This document shows positions 13,461 through 25,256 of a stretch of 64,000 nt of DNA, in pieces. The notes under the pieces are model-generated. The model had not been told where the DNA came from. It did no database searches and worked only from the letters and a program-made list of their open reading frames with translations. Each line of letters opens with the position of its first letter. Position 1 is the first letter of the stretch. The stretch comes from Heliocidaris erythrogramma. Taxonomy: Eukaryota > Echinodermata > Echinoidea > Camarodonta > Echinometridae. The stretch spans positions 18,430,994 through 18,494,993 of the forward strand of contig CM046869.1 of assembly GCA_025617745.1 (NCBI GenBank), written 5' to 3'. Position numbers and translations under genes: made by a program.

Positions 13461-14239
13461 AGAGAGGGGGATAGAGACAGTTAATTAATTCAGTGCATAT
13501 CAGGATTTGTTGGGGGAAAAAAGCAAGAGACCAGATAGAGATATAATTAGATAGCAAGTGGAAAGTGCTGAGAGAGAGAGAGAAAGAGAGAGAAAGAAAC
13601 AGACTGACTGAAAGAGGGACATGAAAAATGTGAGATGATAGCAAGAGAAAGTAAAGCGTATCTACCAAAATAAACAATATATCCTGTATGTTGCCACCAA
13701 GTTTGCAGATGTACATCTTCAAAATAAGACACATGTTTCGTCACGTTCACCCCAATGATGCCTTTTGTTCTGTCTGTTAGCCTGAGACTACCATTATTCA
13801 ATGGTATCTATAGAATGTCTTCAACCACATGTTGGAACATGTGATGATAGTAAAAAATAAGGAGGTCTTAAGTTGAGCGCTATTGATGCACATACAAGCG
13901 CTCTCCAGAAAATCAAATCACCACGAGATACCTTTCTGATTAAAGCCGTGTCTTCAGTTGTTAACACACGGGAGGCTGAACGCGATGGAGTTTCTGCGAA
14001 GCGATATCTTTTACCGGCCTTTTGTGCGTGCGTCCTTCATTTGGTCTTGGAGGTCAGCAAGAGGTCGGAGGGTTTTAAGAATCAAGAGCCTGTTGAATTT
14101 GGTTGATTTCATACGTGCTCTTGTGACATTCAATTGCTATAAGATAGAAATGCTAGCTGTCACATGATCCTTCATAATGCTGGATTGTATAATCATGAAT
14201 CTTGTATAGCTTCATGGTATAATCAGTGAGGCATTGCTT

Positions 14240-14700
14240 GGCATTGGAAGGCATTTCCAATAATAATGCTCAGGAGCTTATGGAAATCAATGAAGGTCGC
14301 TATAAAATGAGGTGAAAGTTTGTCTATCTGACAATACATGTTTATTTACTCTCTTCAGTCAAATTTGACAGCTTTCCTAGGAATAATTGTCATGTGCAGA
14401 AGCATGTGGGAATCCTAATATATTCAAGAGAGCAGGCTTAATTCTCAAATGAAGGTCACTAACTGAGATGAAAGGTTGTCTATCTGGCAATACAGTTTTA
14501 TTTTCTATCCTTACTCAAGTTTGACAGCATTTCCAGCAATAATGCTCATCTTATAACATGTGGAAATCCTAAACTATTTTTAGATTCAAGAGAACATTCA
14601 TTCTCAAAGTAGAATCACTAACTGGGATGAAACTATGTCTGGCAATACATTTTTATTCACCCACCTTAAGTCATATATGATAGCATATCAAAGAGATGAC
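14240..14700. repeat. Three tandem units of about 155 bp
   Basis: GTTTGTCTATCTG(A/G)CAATAC, TTTGACAGC, TCCAATAATAATGCTCA and GTGGGAATCCTAA recur in order at about 14293, 14451 and 14602. Diverged, non-coding. Confidence 0.7.
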
Positions 14701-14805
14701 TGGGAATTTTCATTTTGATTTTAACTTGTGGAAGCTATTGAAGAAACAAATTCCAATGCAGATATAGAGTCAGTCTTGTAATCCCTGTTTAGTCTATTTT
14801 TATTA

Positions 14806-16558
14806 TTATTTTTTATTATTTTTTTTTTTTTTTTTGGGGGGGGGGGGTTGAGTTGGGTTTACTTTAGCTGTTTTGATGTCTACTAGGTATACTTTGAATA
14901 CATATTTTTAGACTTGTATGTAAACCATACACTTCAGCGAAGATAAGGCTTAAGAATGATACTATTGAATGACAAATATGAAAAATAAGATTTGTGAGAA
15001 ATATGGCACCAGTTATAGCTTATGGAAGTTTCATAGCATCTTCAATTTGAGTGGGAGATATGATCAAAATCTAAAACAAGATGAGTCCAAGGCATGCACA
15101 AAAGATACCCGTACACGCTGGCAGAGTCTTGACGGTTATTTATCAGAGCTCAACAGTCGAAGGGGGTCGTGCCGTATTACCCTTCTTACGTCATTGCCTG
15201 TGCACGTTCCTCCTGGGCATTGCACAATTGCGTTGTGCCCACCCGTTGCTAACGCAACTCGGCTGGGTGGGAAGTGGGGAAGGTTAATTCAGCTTAAATT
15301 GCAATAATAAATCCAACTCTTTGTGTACGTGTGCATGGTCAGATTATTACTCCCTAAATTGGCAACTAATATACTCCATCAATGAAGGAAAGTAATCCTC
15401 TCGCTTCAGACTCCTACTGATATCGAATGTTGTTTTGATCTGTCGAAAGGGGAGGGGAAATACTTGCCCTGAGGGCAGGATGAAATACGTAGTAAACAGC
15501 CCAACAAATGAACTCATTCTCACTGGCCTGCTTTGTTGAGTTGCAGATGGCTATGTATAGAGTGCATTTTGAAAACAAAATCATCATAACTAGCAATCAT
15601 CATAAACAAAGGCATCATATTTCATTGAATTATGATTTAATAGTGAGCTGCGAAGGCGTTAGTTTTGGATTAGGACGGCTCGTAAATGGTACTTCAAAGC
15701 AAGAACGCTTGGTCTTAATCATACACTTACAGGCCTAATTGCTTGTTTAATAGTATTTGAAAGAAATGTCTCTTCAGTCAGTAGCTAAGGCATGAAATAT
15801 CCAAATGTTTTCATACATGTATAAACTTATACATACATACTTTTTTTCCTGGATACTTTGGTGAAATTCTTACTCAGGGCATATGCTGTTAGCTAAAAGT
15901 TTTACTTGATAAGTCAGTCATTCTAATCGTCTAAGATAAAAATTGATTTATAATGTTCGTCAATATACATATATTCTGAAACGTGTACTATCCAAATATG
16001 CATCACTCAGAGATGCATATAACCTGATATCATGTTTATCCCCCTAGATTATTTCTTTTGCCATAAGCATAATTTGAAGGAGGATTATAATTTGCAGTGT
16101 ATATTTCCTTTTCATTCATTCGTCATGTAACGCTTTGCATTGGACAGATATTGAGAGATGTGTTTTTATGAAACCTGATACAATGTTGCATTGCCCACAG
16201 AGAAATATCTCATACATGTATTGTTTTCATCTTTCATCTTCTTGACCCAGCACCCCTGAAAAAACAAGATATTTGGCTGTTGAATGTATTTCATTTCTCT
16301 CATTTATTCTTGTTGCTCTGTTGATAATTTGAACAATAACTAACAAAATGTTCTTTCTAAGAACATGGTACAATTCTTCAAACATAAAACCCTATAACAT
16401 TTTGCAGTGAGAAATTGCTCTTCTTTTCTTTTGTCATTCTTAATACCATGCTTTGAAAATTGAAGGATTCAGTGACATGCACTTTCTTGGAATCTGATAT
16501 TAAAAAGATGACATTTTGCAATATCACATTCTGTGTTCTGTGTACTTTGTTCTATTGT
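14806..16558. other. Non-coding stretch
   Basis: It starts with a T/G run (T20 then G12, 14818-14848). 15080-15290 is more GC-rich, with GGCATTGCACAATTGCGTTG, but no exon could be supported. Confidence 0.5.
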
Positions 16559-16775
16559 GTTTCCAGTGCTCAAGAACTGACAGATAATATTTTTTCTACA
16601 ATGTGGAACTTCGTGTATTGTTCTCTTTCTACTTTATTTATTCTTGACGCTGTGCTCAAGATTTGGAAGATAAGATTTTTTTTTTTTTTTTTTTTTTATG
16701 AACTATTTCCAAGATTTCTGCACTGTGGAACATCATGTATATTTCTCTCTTTTTCTTTTATTTATTCCCACACAG
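16559..16775 (+). repeat. Imperfect tandem copies of the RGS exon boundary
   Basis: Two decayed copies of the intron/exon junction lie directly upstream of the real exon. At 16563-16600 TTTCCAG is followed by TGCTCAAGAACTGACAGAT. At about 16650-16680 GTGCTCAAGATTTGGAAGAT follows a TTTATTTATTC tract. The real junction reads TTTATTTATTCCCACACAG then TGCTCGGGATTTGAAGGAT. The intervening segments also match each other (ATGTGGAACTTCGTGTATTG versus CTGTGGAACATCATGTATAT). The unit is roughly 100-120 bp. Confidence 0.7.
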
Positions 16776-16936
16776 TGCTCGGGATTTGAAGGATAAAATG
16801 CGCTTTCTTCGAAGGCGCCATACAGACAGTTCCCTGCGAGACACAAACAAATTCAACTGCGAGAAGATATCCTTACTCGAGGTGGAGGACGTACGAAAAT
16901 GGGGCGAATCATTCGAAAACTTGTTGAGAGATAAGA
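16776..16936 (+). CDS. RGS gene, coding exon with basic linker and start of RGS domain
   Basis: 161 bp. The acceptor is a pyrimidine-rich tract ending CCCACACAG; the donor is GTAAGT at 16937. The exon starts with the last base of a split codon (Ser if the preceding exon ends in AG) and ends with one base of the next. It encodes [18 protein letters not shown], then a variable Ser/Asn-rich linker, then [20 protein letters not shown], which matches the start of the RGS domain in R4 proteins (EEVKKWAESLENL in RGS4). The DNA just upstream is an imperfect duplicate of this exon boundary. Confidence 0.9.
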
Positions 16937-19900
16937 GTAAGTTTCTGCTTTCCGATTTCTTCTAGGGCTAGCCCCATGTTTTTTTTTCTATAGATTAGAT
17001 ATGCTTGTTTTTTAGGTACTTTTCCATTTTTGTTAATGTATTGTTTTTCACTTTAAACAAAATGTAGAAATTCTCCAAGAACACTTGCTGTAAACTAGAT
17101 GTTTTATTATATCTCTCACTTTTCGTTTTCTCTCTTTCCATATTCTCTCATTTTTGTCTCTGGAGCTATCTTCCTCCGATTTTCTGCTCTGCCTGTTATT
17201 TGTTCTCTTAGAGAAAATATCAACTTTTAGCACGCTCCTTCACGCTCTCTCCCTCTCTCTCTCTCTTTCTTTTTTTTTTAAATTGTATGTTTTATTAAAT
17301 TAGAAGACAAAAATCAAAATATTTACATGTCATCAACAATGATTGGTACACAACAACAACAACAACATTTTAAAAAATAAATAAATACATAGATAAAAAA
17401 TAAACAGGTGACAAGAAATAGAAGATATATTTAAACCAATAACATATTATAGTCATGATAGTGAGCAGTTCAAAGCCACCGAGAAAAGGAAATAAAATAT
17501 ATACTGTTTATTAATCTTTCTGTTTATCTATCTTTTTGTGTATCTATCTATATCTCTTCTCTCTATCTTTCTTTCCTTTTCTGCTTTCTCTTTTTCTCAC
17601 TTTCTCTCTCTCTCTCTCTCTCTCTCTTCTATTATCACTTTGTCTCTCCCTTACTTTCCCCCTTCGTGATTAGAATTTCCTCTTTACTCAAATGCTTTAA
17701 TAGTCAGAACAGTTTAATGAATATGTTTAAACATAAGAGATGAAGCTCAACTTATACAATTCTGTAGTTAGTGAAAAAAAGCAATCCTTCCCCTCCAAAT
17801 CAGTCCATTTGATACCATCTAGCTATTGTCTTTCACAGATTGGAATCGTTGCCCTGAATTCTAATTACTCTTATTTTCGTACCTGGGATACGGTAAAACA
17901 ACAAATATGTAGATGACTCTATATGCATCTAAAGAGGCATGTGATTTTTGTTTTCCGCAGCGTGCAGAGTATAAGTGGGTCGAAGTGGACTTCGTCTGAA
18001 ATTCAGGGTAGATGCAAGCGACGGGACTAAAGATAGAATGCTTTCCAAATGAGATCTGACTTTCGATCGATCCCTAAACTCATCTCTCCCCCGTAACTTT
18101 GGTTTACGCGGAAGAGGGGATAAAATCTGGGATTCCCAGTTTATCTTCCTTTTATCCAGTTCTGTATTTGTGTGGATCAGAAAATAAATCATTGAAATGT
18201 TCTTCACAGAATAACGATTTGGTTTCTTTATGCTATAGAGAGTAAAAAAAGGTATGGTGTAATAGAAACCTTTTTTCCTTATGCATTATAGATTAGATGT
18301 GGGTTATTTCTTTTCTTTATTCTGTGTTTAATGCTTTGAAAGGAATCTAACAGCGGTTGATTGCACTCAAATTACAGACTGATTCACATGTAGATTCTGT
18401 CTTTCTGTGGTTTAAAGTATTTCAGGGACATGTTTTATTGTAATTCTGATATCTTTGGCATCTTCCAGCTAAATATAAGACTATTGATATGTAGATTTTT
18501 CAGGAGCTATTCCAAGATATTGGGTTAAAACTGGAATTAGGGGCGGGGATAACATTTCTGTAGCAGAGTAAGAGCTAAAATGAAGCTTTGGAGTTGGAAA
18601 TACATTTTGAAAAAAAAAAATGCCTCAAAGTCACCTTCATTGATTATCATGTAGTAGATAATGTTAATGATAATCTGGGATCTGCTCATTTGTAAATAAA
18701 GTAATGATACTTGCAAAAAATCATTTTTACTAAATCCACATTTTCTATTCAACATGCAGTCGGGATGGCTATCTCAGTTTTTTTTTATGCTTCTTTTCCC
18801 ATTAATCGACTATGATACATTTTAAACCAAAATCATTTGACCTATATCACTTATTTGTAGTATTGAAGAATCAGTAAGAGTTTGGTTTAAGTCTGTATTA
18901 TCTTATTTTCCACCATGATCAGTACTCAGGATGATCTTTAATGGAAAAGTTCTTGAAGAGCTTTGAATAAAGTTTGTATCGGTAATGTGCCCTCCTTTCC
19001 CAGGGTCTCCAGATTGCGTGCCTAACTAAGAAAATGTATCAAGGAGTGGAGGGGGGGGGCCGTAAGAAGGTTGCCAGTAGAGGCAAGAATCCCTGCCAAG
19101 CTACTCACCAAGCTGCTAGAAAGAGGACTATGACAGAGGTTGACATTCATAAATGCAGACTAACTTTTCTACAGGTTTACACAACGGGTATTGTTTAATA
19201 ATCCACTGATTTATTAACCCGTTGACTACTGAATTTCTCATTCCCATAGGCTTAATACAGAGACCTCCCGGTTCTCATAGGCAATTGGTTAAGTACCAAG
19301 TGTCAGCCACATTGTTGAGAGCCAGAAGGGTGTTAACTCTTTATTCTTTATTTAACAAAATGAGTTAATCCCCTTCCAGCTCTAAGCAGATGATTTTGAT
19401 GATTTCTATGTGTTTTTCATCATGCGTGCAAAATGTTTGTTCTTCTCCCTCAGATGAGAGCCATAACGGCGTTAGCTCCGTGTGCTAGGATATGATATTA
19501 ATGCCTTTCTCTCTCTGAGATGATTTCAATGGTTCTTAATGCTGTATTAATTATTCATCACATGTGCATAAATTTTTGTTCTCTTCTTAGATGGGCTGGA
19601 AGCGTTCAGAAAGTTCCTCCAAACGGAGTTCAGTGATGAGAATATTGAATTCTGGTTGGCCTGTGAGGACTACAAGAAGCTCAAATCCTCCAAGCTCTCC
19701 TCGAGAGCGCGAAAGATCTACGACGACTACGTCACGATACAGGCCCCAAGAGAGGCAAGTCTCAATTACATGTTAGCTTTGTGCAGAAGTTTATTTAAAT
19801 CTATGCAAATCCTTTTTTCTTGTTTCTCTTTTGAAGTAACGTGTGCCAGGGAGTGTGATCTATGTATCCAAATAGAACAGATTAAAGTTTTGATCACGGC

Positions 19901-21980
19901 TGTAAGGCAAGCAGAGTAATGCCTTAGCTAAGAAACATAATAAAAAAACTCAGGGCAAATGGGAGAGGAGCTCGCTAGATACGTCACAGAGTTGCCAATT
20001 TGTGTTCGACTGGTTAAATCTTTAAAAATTAATAACTTTCTCATTTCTTATCAGATTTCATTGATCTCTTTGCTTATTTTTTCTTCTTCTTTTAAAATCA
20101 GCTTGATATCAGGATGGACTTTCCATTTATAGGCCATTGTTGCACATAGATGATGGGGTTTTTTTTATCACCCTCTCTTGCCATGCATTTACACCTAAAT
20201 TGATTGCATTTTGCCTTAGCATTTGGTTTTTAGGGCGGTTTAACACAGCATATGTGAACAAGGCATCATAGATACTATAGTTATCAACCCCATGTCCACC
20301 TTGCTATCATAAGGAAACGTGTCGTCTACGAAACAAATTACATTCAGTTCAAGAGATGCGCGTCATTGAGCGAGACCCCTGGTAAATCAATACGACGGAG
20401 ACGATAGAAAGGACTAAAATGGACGCAAGATGTGCCGCTGCATGTGATACAGTAAGAGAAGAGGAGAAGGGGGAGGTGCAGTGCAACTGTGTTTCAGTTC
20501 GTTTGCCCATTGAATTGATTTACAATACTCACTTAAGGCGTTTCCTACTCAAAAGTTCTTGTGCCTTGACACGTGCCTGCTGTGGATCATAGATCTGTCT
20601 GTTTGTTATCGGGGCTGGCAAAATATGTCGCCAGGAAAATGCTTGAGGGATAGAGTTATGTTCTGGACAGCTTCATCCATTATTGCGTGCAAACGGATGT
20701 TGCAAATTGGAGACAAAGTATAAATTTATAGTAGTGCATTAGATAAAGTCAGGGCAATAATTTTGATCATAAACCATATATCGCCCCCTCCATCCATGGT
20801 GTTTGAAATGCCATCATATCACACAATTAGCTCGGAAATTACAATTATTATGCAAGCCTCATAATCAAATACTGCATAAAAAGAGAAACTGATTTCTATT
20901 GTGGTCAGTGATATTGATTTTAGTAACTTAATAGAAACTGTAGCAAGAGGGACAGCCATTCTAAATTTAGGAATAAATTCACTTCTGCAACATCGATTCA
21001 ATTCAGTTCAATTCAATTTGTTGTTTATACACAAGAATACACATTTGGCATAAAAGGCATTGTCTGGCTGCTGTCAAATAATGATTATATATAATTCTAT
21101 ATAAAATCATCTAGAACGCCCCCCCTCCCAACCCAAACTTCTCTTGATGTGTTTGACCCTATACCCAGTTCTGTCTTGCCTATGTAGCTGTGCACCTAAT
21201 GCCACATTGCTCTGAAGCCCTGAGGGCAATTTCAGGGCAAATAATTGTGGTCACAGCGAAACCCGAAGAATATCGATCAACCCTGGTCGTGCATATTGCC
21301 GGTGGTGTGCTATTGCATGCCAGTGAATAAAGACAGTTCGTTATTTGATGCATGTAGCGTATATAGACAGGCCTGCGCAAGAGTATCGGGTGCTTTTAGT
21401 TTAATTTCCGAGAAAATGATAAGATTGTTTGCTGATTGTGTAATGTCAAGTGGAGATGGTGTAAGTGTGTCTATGTGCCAGAGGGCTAACAGGAATTCTG
21501 TTCCAAGGGTCATTGAATAGAGGCATCGCTTCATTTTCAGGATGGGGGCAGAGAAAGGACAACTGAAAATTCCATTCCAAACAGTGCATTTAGTAGGGCA
21601 TCAAGTCATTTTCAGGATGGGGCAGAGGGGGGAACTTTGAGATTTTTCAATCTTGAATGAAATAAAGGATGCAATACTTATAACTTATAACCAAATTCAC
21701 AAAATCACCCATCTGTAATTACAAGTGTAGGATATTATCATTTTTTGCTGAGGCAATCCTTTATTCTTCCAACTTTCTCTCTCTCCTCCATGCACAGGTT
21801 AATCTTGATTCCAGGACGCGGCTGGAAACGGTGGACAATCTGAGCGCGCCCGACGAGCACACGTTCGACCAAGCCCAAAAGAGGATAGAAGCATTAATGG
21901 AGAAGGACTCGTATCCGCGGTTTCTACGGTCCGAGATCTACCAGAAGCTGCTACGAGAAAGCAGTAAAAAGGGAAAGTGA
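16776..21980 (+). CDS. R4-type regulator of G-protein signalling, three coding exons (5' incomplete)
   Basis: Exons 16776-16936, 19591-19754 and 21798-21980 join in phase into about 168 codons and end at TGA. The product would accelerate GTP hydrolysis by Gi/Gq alpha subunits at the plasma membrane and so shut off GPCR signalling. Visible in order: a basic stretch ([11 protein letters not shown]) like the segment after the membrane-anchoring N terminus of RGS4/5/8/16; then an RGS domain with [32 protein letters not shown] and [13 protein letters not shown]. By family knowledge, Asn in DENIEFW, Asn in VNLDS and Asp/Arg in KDSYPRF are the G-alpha contact positions, and all are present. Only a dozen residues follow the domain, as in small R4 members. 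The intron positions look like those of vertebrate R4 genes (from memory). Missing: the short first exon with the start codon, which must end in two bases of a split codon. The exact vertebrate orthologue (RGS4, 5, 8 or 16) is not decidable here. Confidence 0.9.
19212..19292. repeat. Dispersed hairpin, family 2
   Basis: TTAACCCGTTGACTACTGAA TTTC, CCATAGGCTTAATACAGAGACC and TTCTCATAGGCAATTGGTTAA. The ends are inverted (TTAACC / GGTTAA), and CATAGGC occurs twice. Similar blocks lie at 61944 and 63578. Confidence 0.6.
19310..19384. repeat. Dispersed hairpin, family 1
   Basis: AGAGCCAGAAGGGTGTTAACTC pairs with GAGTTAATCCCCTTCCAGCTCT around a 30-nt AT-rich loop. It lies in the RGS intron. A single related arm, GAGAGCCATAACGGCGTTAG, lies at 19455. 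Confidence 0.65.
19591..19754 (+). CDS. RGS gene, middle exon encoding the RGS core helices
   Basis: 164 bp, preceded by TTCTCTTCTTAG. It completes an AAT (Asn) codon split with the previous exon, then encodes [37 protein letters not shown] and [16 protein letters not shown]. The last codon, GAG, is followed by GCAAGT, so the donor is GC rather than GT. This placement is supported because the next exon opens with VNLDS, the usual continuation after QAPRE in RGS proteins. Reading on without splicing gives a non-RGS tail and then a stop. Confidence 0.92.
19755..21797 (+). other. RGS intron with a GC donor
   Basis: A 2.04-kb intron with donor GCAAGT and acceptor TGCACAG. It contains a probable LINE 3' tail on the minus strand at about 20996-21050, marked by an ATTCAATTCAGTTCAATTC repeat. 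The rest is unique-looking AT-rich DNA without a recognisable gene. Confidence 0.7.
20996..21050 (-). mobile_element. Probable LINE 3' end fragment
   Basis: Short tandem units of ATTCAATTC or GTTCAATTC followed by TTTGTTGTTTATACACAAG. Read on the minus strand this gives a 3' tail of GAATTGAAT-type repeats, like the tail of the LINE fragment ending near 41812. Only the tail is recognisable, so this is a weak call. Confidence 0.35.
21798..21980 (+). CDS. RGS gene, last coding exon
   Basis: 183 bp, phase 0, preceded by a CT-rich tract ending CATGCACAG. It encodes [15 protein letters not shown], then [20 protein letters not shown] and [12 protein letters not shown], and a basic tail RESSKKGK before TGA at 21978-21980. 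This is the C-terminal third of the RGS domain, including the [21 protein letters not shown] signature. The GC content is visibly higher than in the surrounding introns. Confidence 0.93.
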   Translation, partial: VNLDSRTRLETVDNLSAPDEHTFDQAQKRIEALMEKDSYPRFLRSEIYQKLLRESSKKGK

Positions 21981-24668
21981 TGAGGGCGCATATAGGTGCC
22001 AATTTGCAGACTAGACATGAACCACACCTTTACACATTTTTTAATGTATTATACTACGAAGAGACGTTTGTTAACTTTGTAGCGGTGAGGGCTTACATGA
22101 GAAGGTGAGCAGAACCAAAGCACTTACATGTAGACGTACACTTCTAGAATTCCGCACACGAGGGTTACCAAGTTATATAGCTGCATCGGTGAATAATCAG
22201 GAAAGAAACGTTCTCTGTTATTCGGAGGTGCTCCTATGGATGGGAGTTTCTTTTCTCCAGCGAGATGTGGATTCATGCTCATTTAAAACTCTGGGAAGCG
22301 GTTTTGTTTGTTTTTAGCGATTTCTCCATAGCGTCGGACACTCTTTGATAGCGTACCATGAGGACTTGTACATTTTTAGATATTGTGTTTTTTTAGCCAC
22401 CGTTTGGATATGAGCTTTTTTGGCACTCTACATATCAGCACCCCTATTCCCTCACCATGATATTAACGTCTAATAATGCACATGTGCACCGTGGTATGGG
22501 CGACGGATTCTTGCCATGTACGTTACTGTAATATACCACCCTCTGTAGTTTGCAATAATAGCTAACGATCACCAAAAGCCTGCTAGAGAACAATCAATTC
22601 CCCCACCCCCCGGATGAGTGCTACGTGCAATGTTATTTAAAGGTATTCTAGACTATTTTATATACAAGTAATGTCATAAGAATCATGTGCAGTAGATTTG
22701 ATGGTTATCTGTGTGTTTGCTCTCATTGTATGTTGCCTAAATTTTAAATTATGTGGGAATTATGTGGGAACTATGTGATTTATTCAAAGTGATTTATAGA
22801 TTTAACAGATGTTGGTTTTGCACGGGATACTTTTCTTTGTTGATCGGGATTTGATTTTACTGTACAGCACTTAAAGAAATGACATTTGATGTAACCTAAG
22901 ATAAGGATACAATAATGAATTCATAATACTTGCAAATATCACAACTCAGAGAGATACTTGTCAAAATAAGAATTCTAGTTTTCAAAGCATTTTCTCAGTT
23001 TTAGATTTCTATCCTATGAAATATAACATCACTGCCAGACAATAGAAAATAGGTAAATCTTTTTGTTTTACCTGCTTTTGAACCAAACTAAAACGTTGAG
23101 GAAAATGACATGATCATAACGATAAAAGATTTACTATGGGAAAAAGAACATATTTCCCCCATCCCCTCTTGCATTAATATTGAAGTGGTTTTTTTTTTTG
23201 TAATGTTTTTTATTAATTGGGATCAAGTGTATTCTTGTTCAGGTTTAATGACAGGAAAAAGTCCTGAATGAATCCGCTTAACTTGTTCCTTTAATCCCTT
23301 CCAATATCTCCCACTCTCTTCCGACCTCTTCCCCCCCCCCCCCCCCCACACCCTTCAAATCATTCAAATCAGAGACAAACAGGGAGTTTCACTGGCCCAA
23401 ACACAAATTAGTCAGTCTCTTATATTTTGTCTTGTGTCCAAACAGCATATCATGTGGATTGTTGTGACTTTGCTGGCTCTTTAGTGTGTAAAATATGCCT
23501 CCTTTCGATAGTGATCTTGGAATTCTGAAACTCCATGAGGGAAAAAATGCTGGAAACCCTGATGTTCTTCCCTCTCCTCCTCCTCCTCCTCCCTCACCCT
23601 CTTTCCTTCCCCCTCTTCATCTTCATTCCCCCCCCCCCCCCCCCAATCTCTATCTCACCCCGCCATGCTAAAGAACAGATTTGTAGCTTTGGACAGTGCC
23701 AAATAGACAAAGTTTACCAATGTATCCAAACTTTATGCATACTTCTCGACGAAAGTTGCTCCTGAATATCAAACAGCGTGCCAACAGATTGTCTGACATA
23801 GCAACAATCCATGTATGCAAGGTGGATATTCAGCAATACAAATGCTATTAGTAGGTTGTCATCAAGGGTACTTTGAAGAATTATGCACAAAATTTGTAAA
23901 CATTATTGTAAACCTGTCTAGTCTTCTGCAAAATAAACCATGTATCATTAAACAAAATTGTTACATTCCTTCATTCTTGTAGCATCAGGCTTGATGTGCA
24001 GGCCGCATCTTCTATGCTTTGGTTAAAGGGTTGGTCCTAAATTACTGATAAGGATAACTGTAACTAAACTGAGTTTGAAATTGGTCTCATGGAGTTGATA
24101 TGGAAAAGGCATTGGATAAGTCTTTGATTTGAAAGAGATCAGTGCTTGAGGGCTCATTAGCAGAAATTGGTGAGCTGAGACCAGCAACATCGATATCCAA
24201 TACCCTTTCCATGTAAACATCAGGAGAAAGATTTTATGATTTATTTTGTAGTTGTCGTTATCATTATTGTTATCAGTAATATGGGACAGGCCCTTTTCTC
24301 TTCTCATTTTGGACAAGAAAATTACTTTTAGGATATGGAGACAAGCAAATGGGGTTCAAAATCACAAACTGCTGATGAAATAATGAATGCATCTCTCATG
24401 GACCAACTGAATTTATCTGATTGGATCATTGAACCATTATTTCCAGAGTATGTAATAACGTGAAATATTCCTAGTATCTGCTGCAATTGGATAGTACCAC
24501 AGATGCGGGTATGACATTGTAGGCTGAATCAAAATTCCTATATCTCACCATCATTCAACTGAAGTATGTGTATATGACATAGTGTCTAATTTTACCCAAA
24601 GGAAAATTTCTGCCTCATTGTGAACAGTTTTCTGATGATAATCGGCCTACCATTGTATTAAAAAACAA
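21981..24668 (+). other. Probable RGS 3' UTR and downstream DNA
   Basis: No coding exon is visible. A polyadenylation signal AATAAA at 23932-23937, followed within about 40 bp by T-rich sequence, is one possible transcript end. C runs occur at 23332-23347 and 23631-23644. The length of the UTR cannot be fixed without cDNA. Confidence 0.4.
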
Positions 24669-24851
24669 CAGTCAAACCTGTGTATTAAGGCCAGCCAATT
24701 GAAACATACGAGAAATGGCCACTGTAGACAACTGGCCTTTGTAAACAGGTTCTATGCTACATATTCCTTCCCACATGGACACAGTACATGATGGTGGCCA
24801 CTAAAGCCAGTTGGCCTTTATAAAGAGGTGACCTGTAAGCAGATTTGATTG
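24669..24851. mobile_element. pogo/Tigger-like MITE
   Basis: CAGTCAAACCTGTGTATTAA at the left and GCAGATTTGATTG TA at the right, with inverted GGCC.GTTGGCCTTT(A/G)TAAA blocks inside. The left TA is not preserved. Confidence 0.6.
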
Positions 24852-25185
24852 TATTTCTGACATGTATTATCATGTGATCATGACAATCTTATAACACAGG
24901 GTGATTACTTCTTTTGAAATGTGGAACAGCTTGAATACATTTCATTGTATTTCTTGGTAACAAAATGCTGGATAATTTGTGAAGATGAATTTTGACACAT
25001 CATTGTAACATGCATCACTATGCCATTCTACTACAAGTGTGCCAAAGCAAAAGTGAAATTTCAGTTCCATTTCTATGTGTTTTCTTCTATCCATTCCTTT
25101 AGTTTCAAGAAAACTGCCCAAAACCAAGTTTGCTTGCAATAAAATTGCCACACAGAGTTATTAAGAAAGACAATGAATTTGTTTG

Positions 25186-25256
25186 CTGAGCGCTAGAAGG
25201 GCATTAAGTTAACTCATGCATTTCACACAGAGTTAACGTCCTTCTTGCTCTCAACA
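25186..25256. repeat. Dispersed hairpin, family 1
   Basis: GAGCGCTAGAAGGGCATTAA GTTAACTC pairs with GAGTTAACGTCCTTCTTGCTCTC. Best-preserved member. Confidence 0.65.

Larger units (their letters stand above)
16937..19590 (+). other. RGS intron
   Basis: A 2.65-kb GT-AG intron. It holds CT tracts (17243-17270, 17605-17628), a short A-rich stretch with AACAACAAC near 17350, a G9 run at 19048, and two dispersed hairpins at 19212-19292 and 19310-19384 that are listed separately. No coding potential was seen on either strand. Confidence 0.75.
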
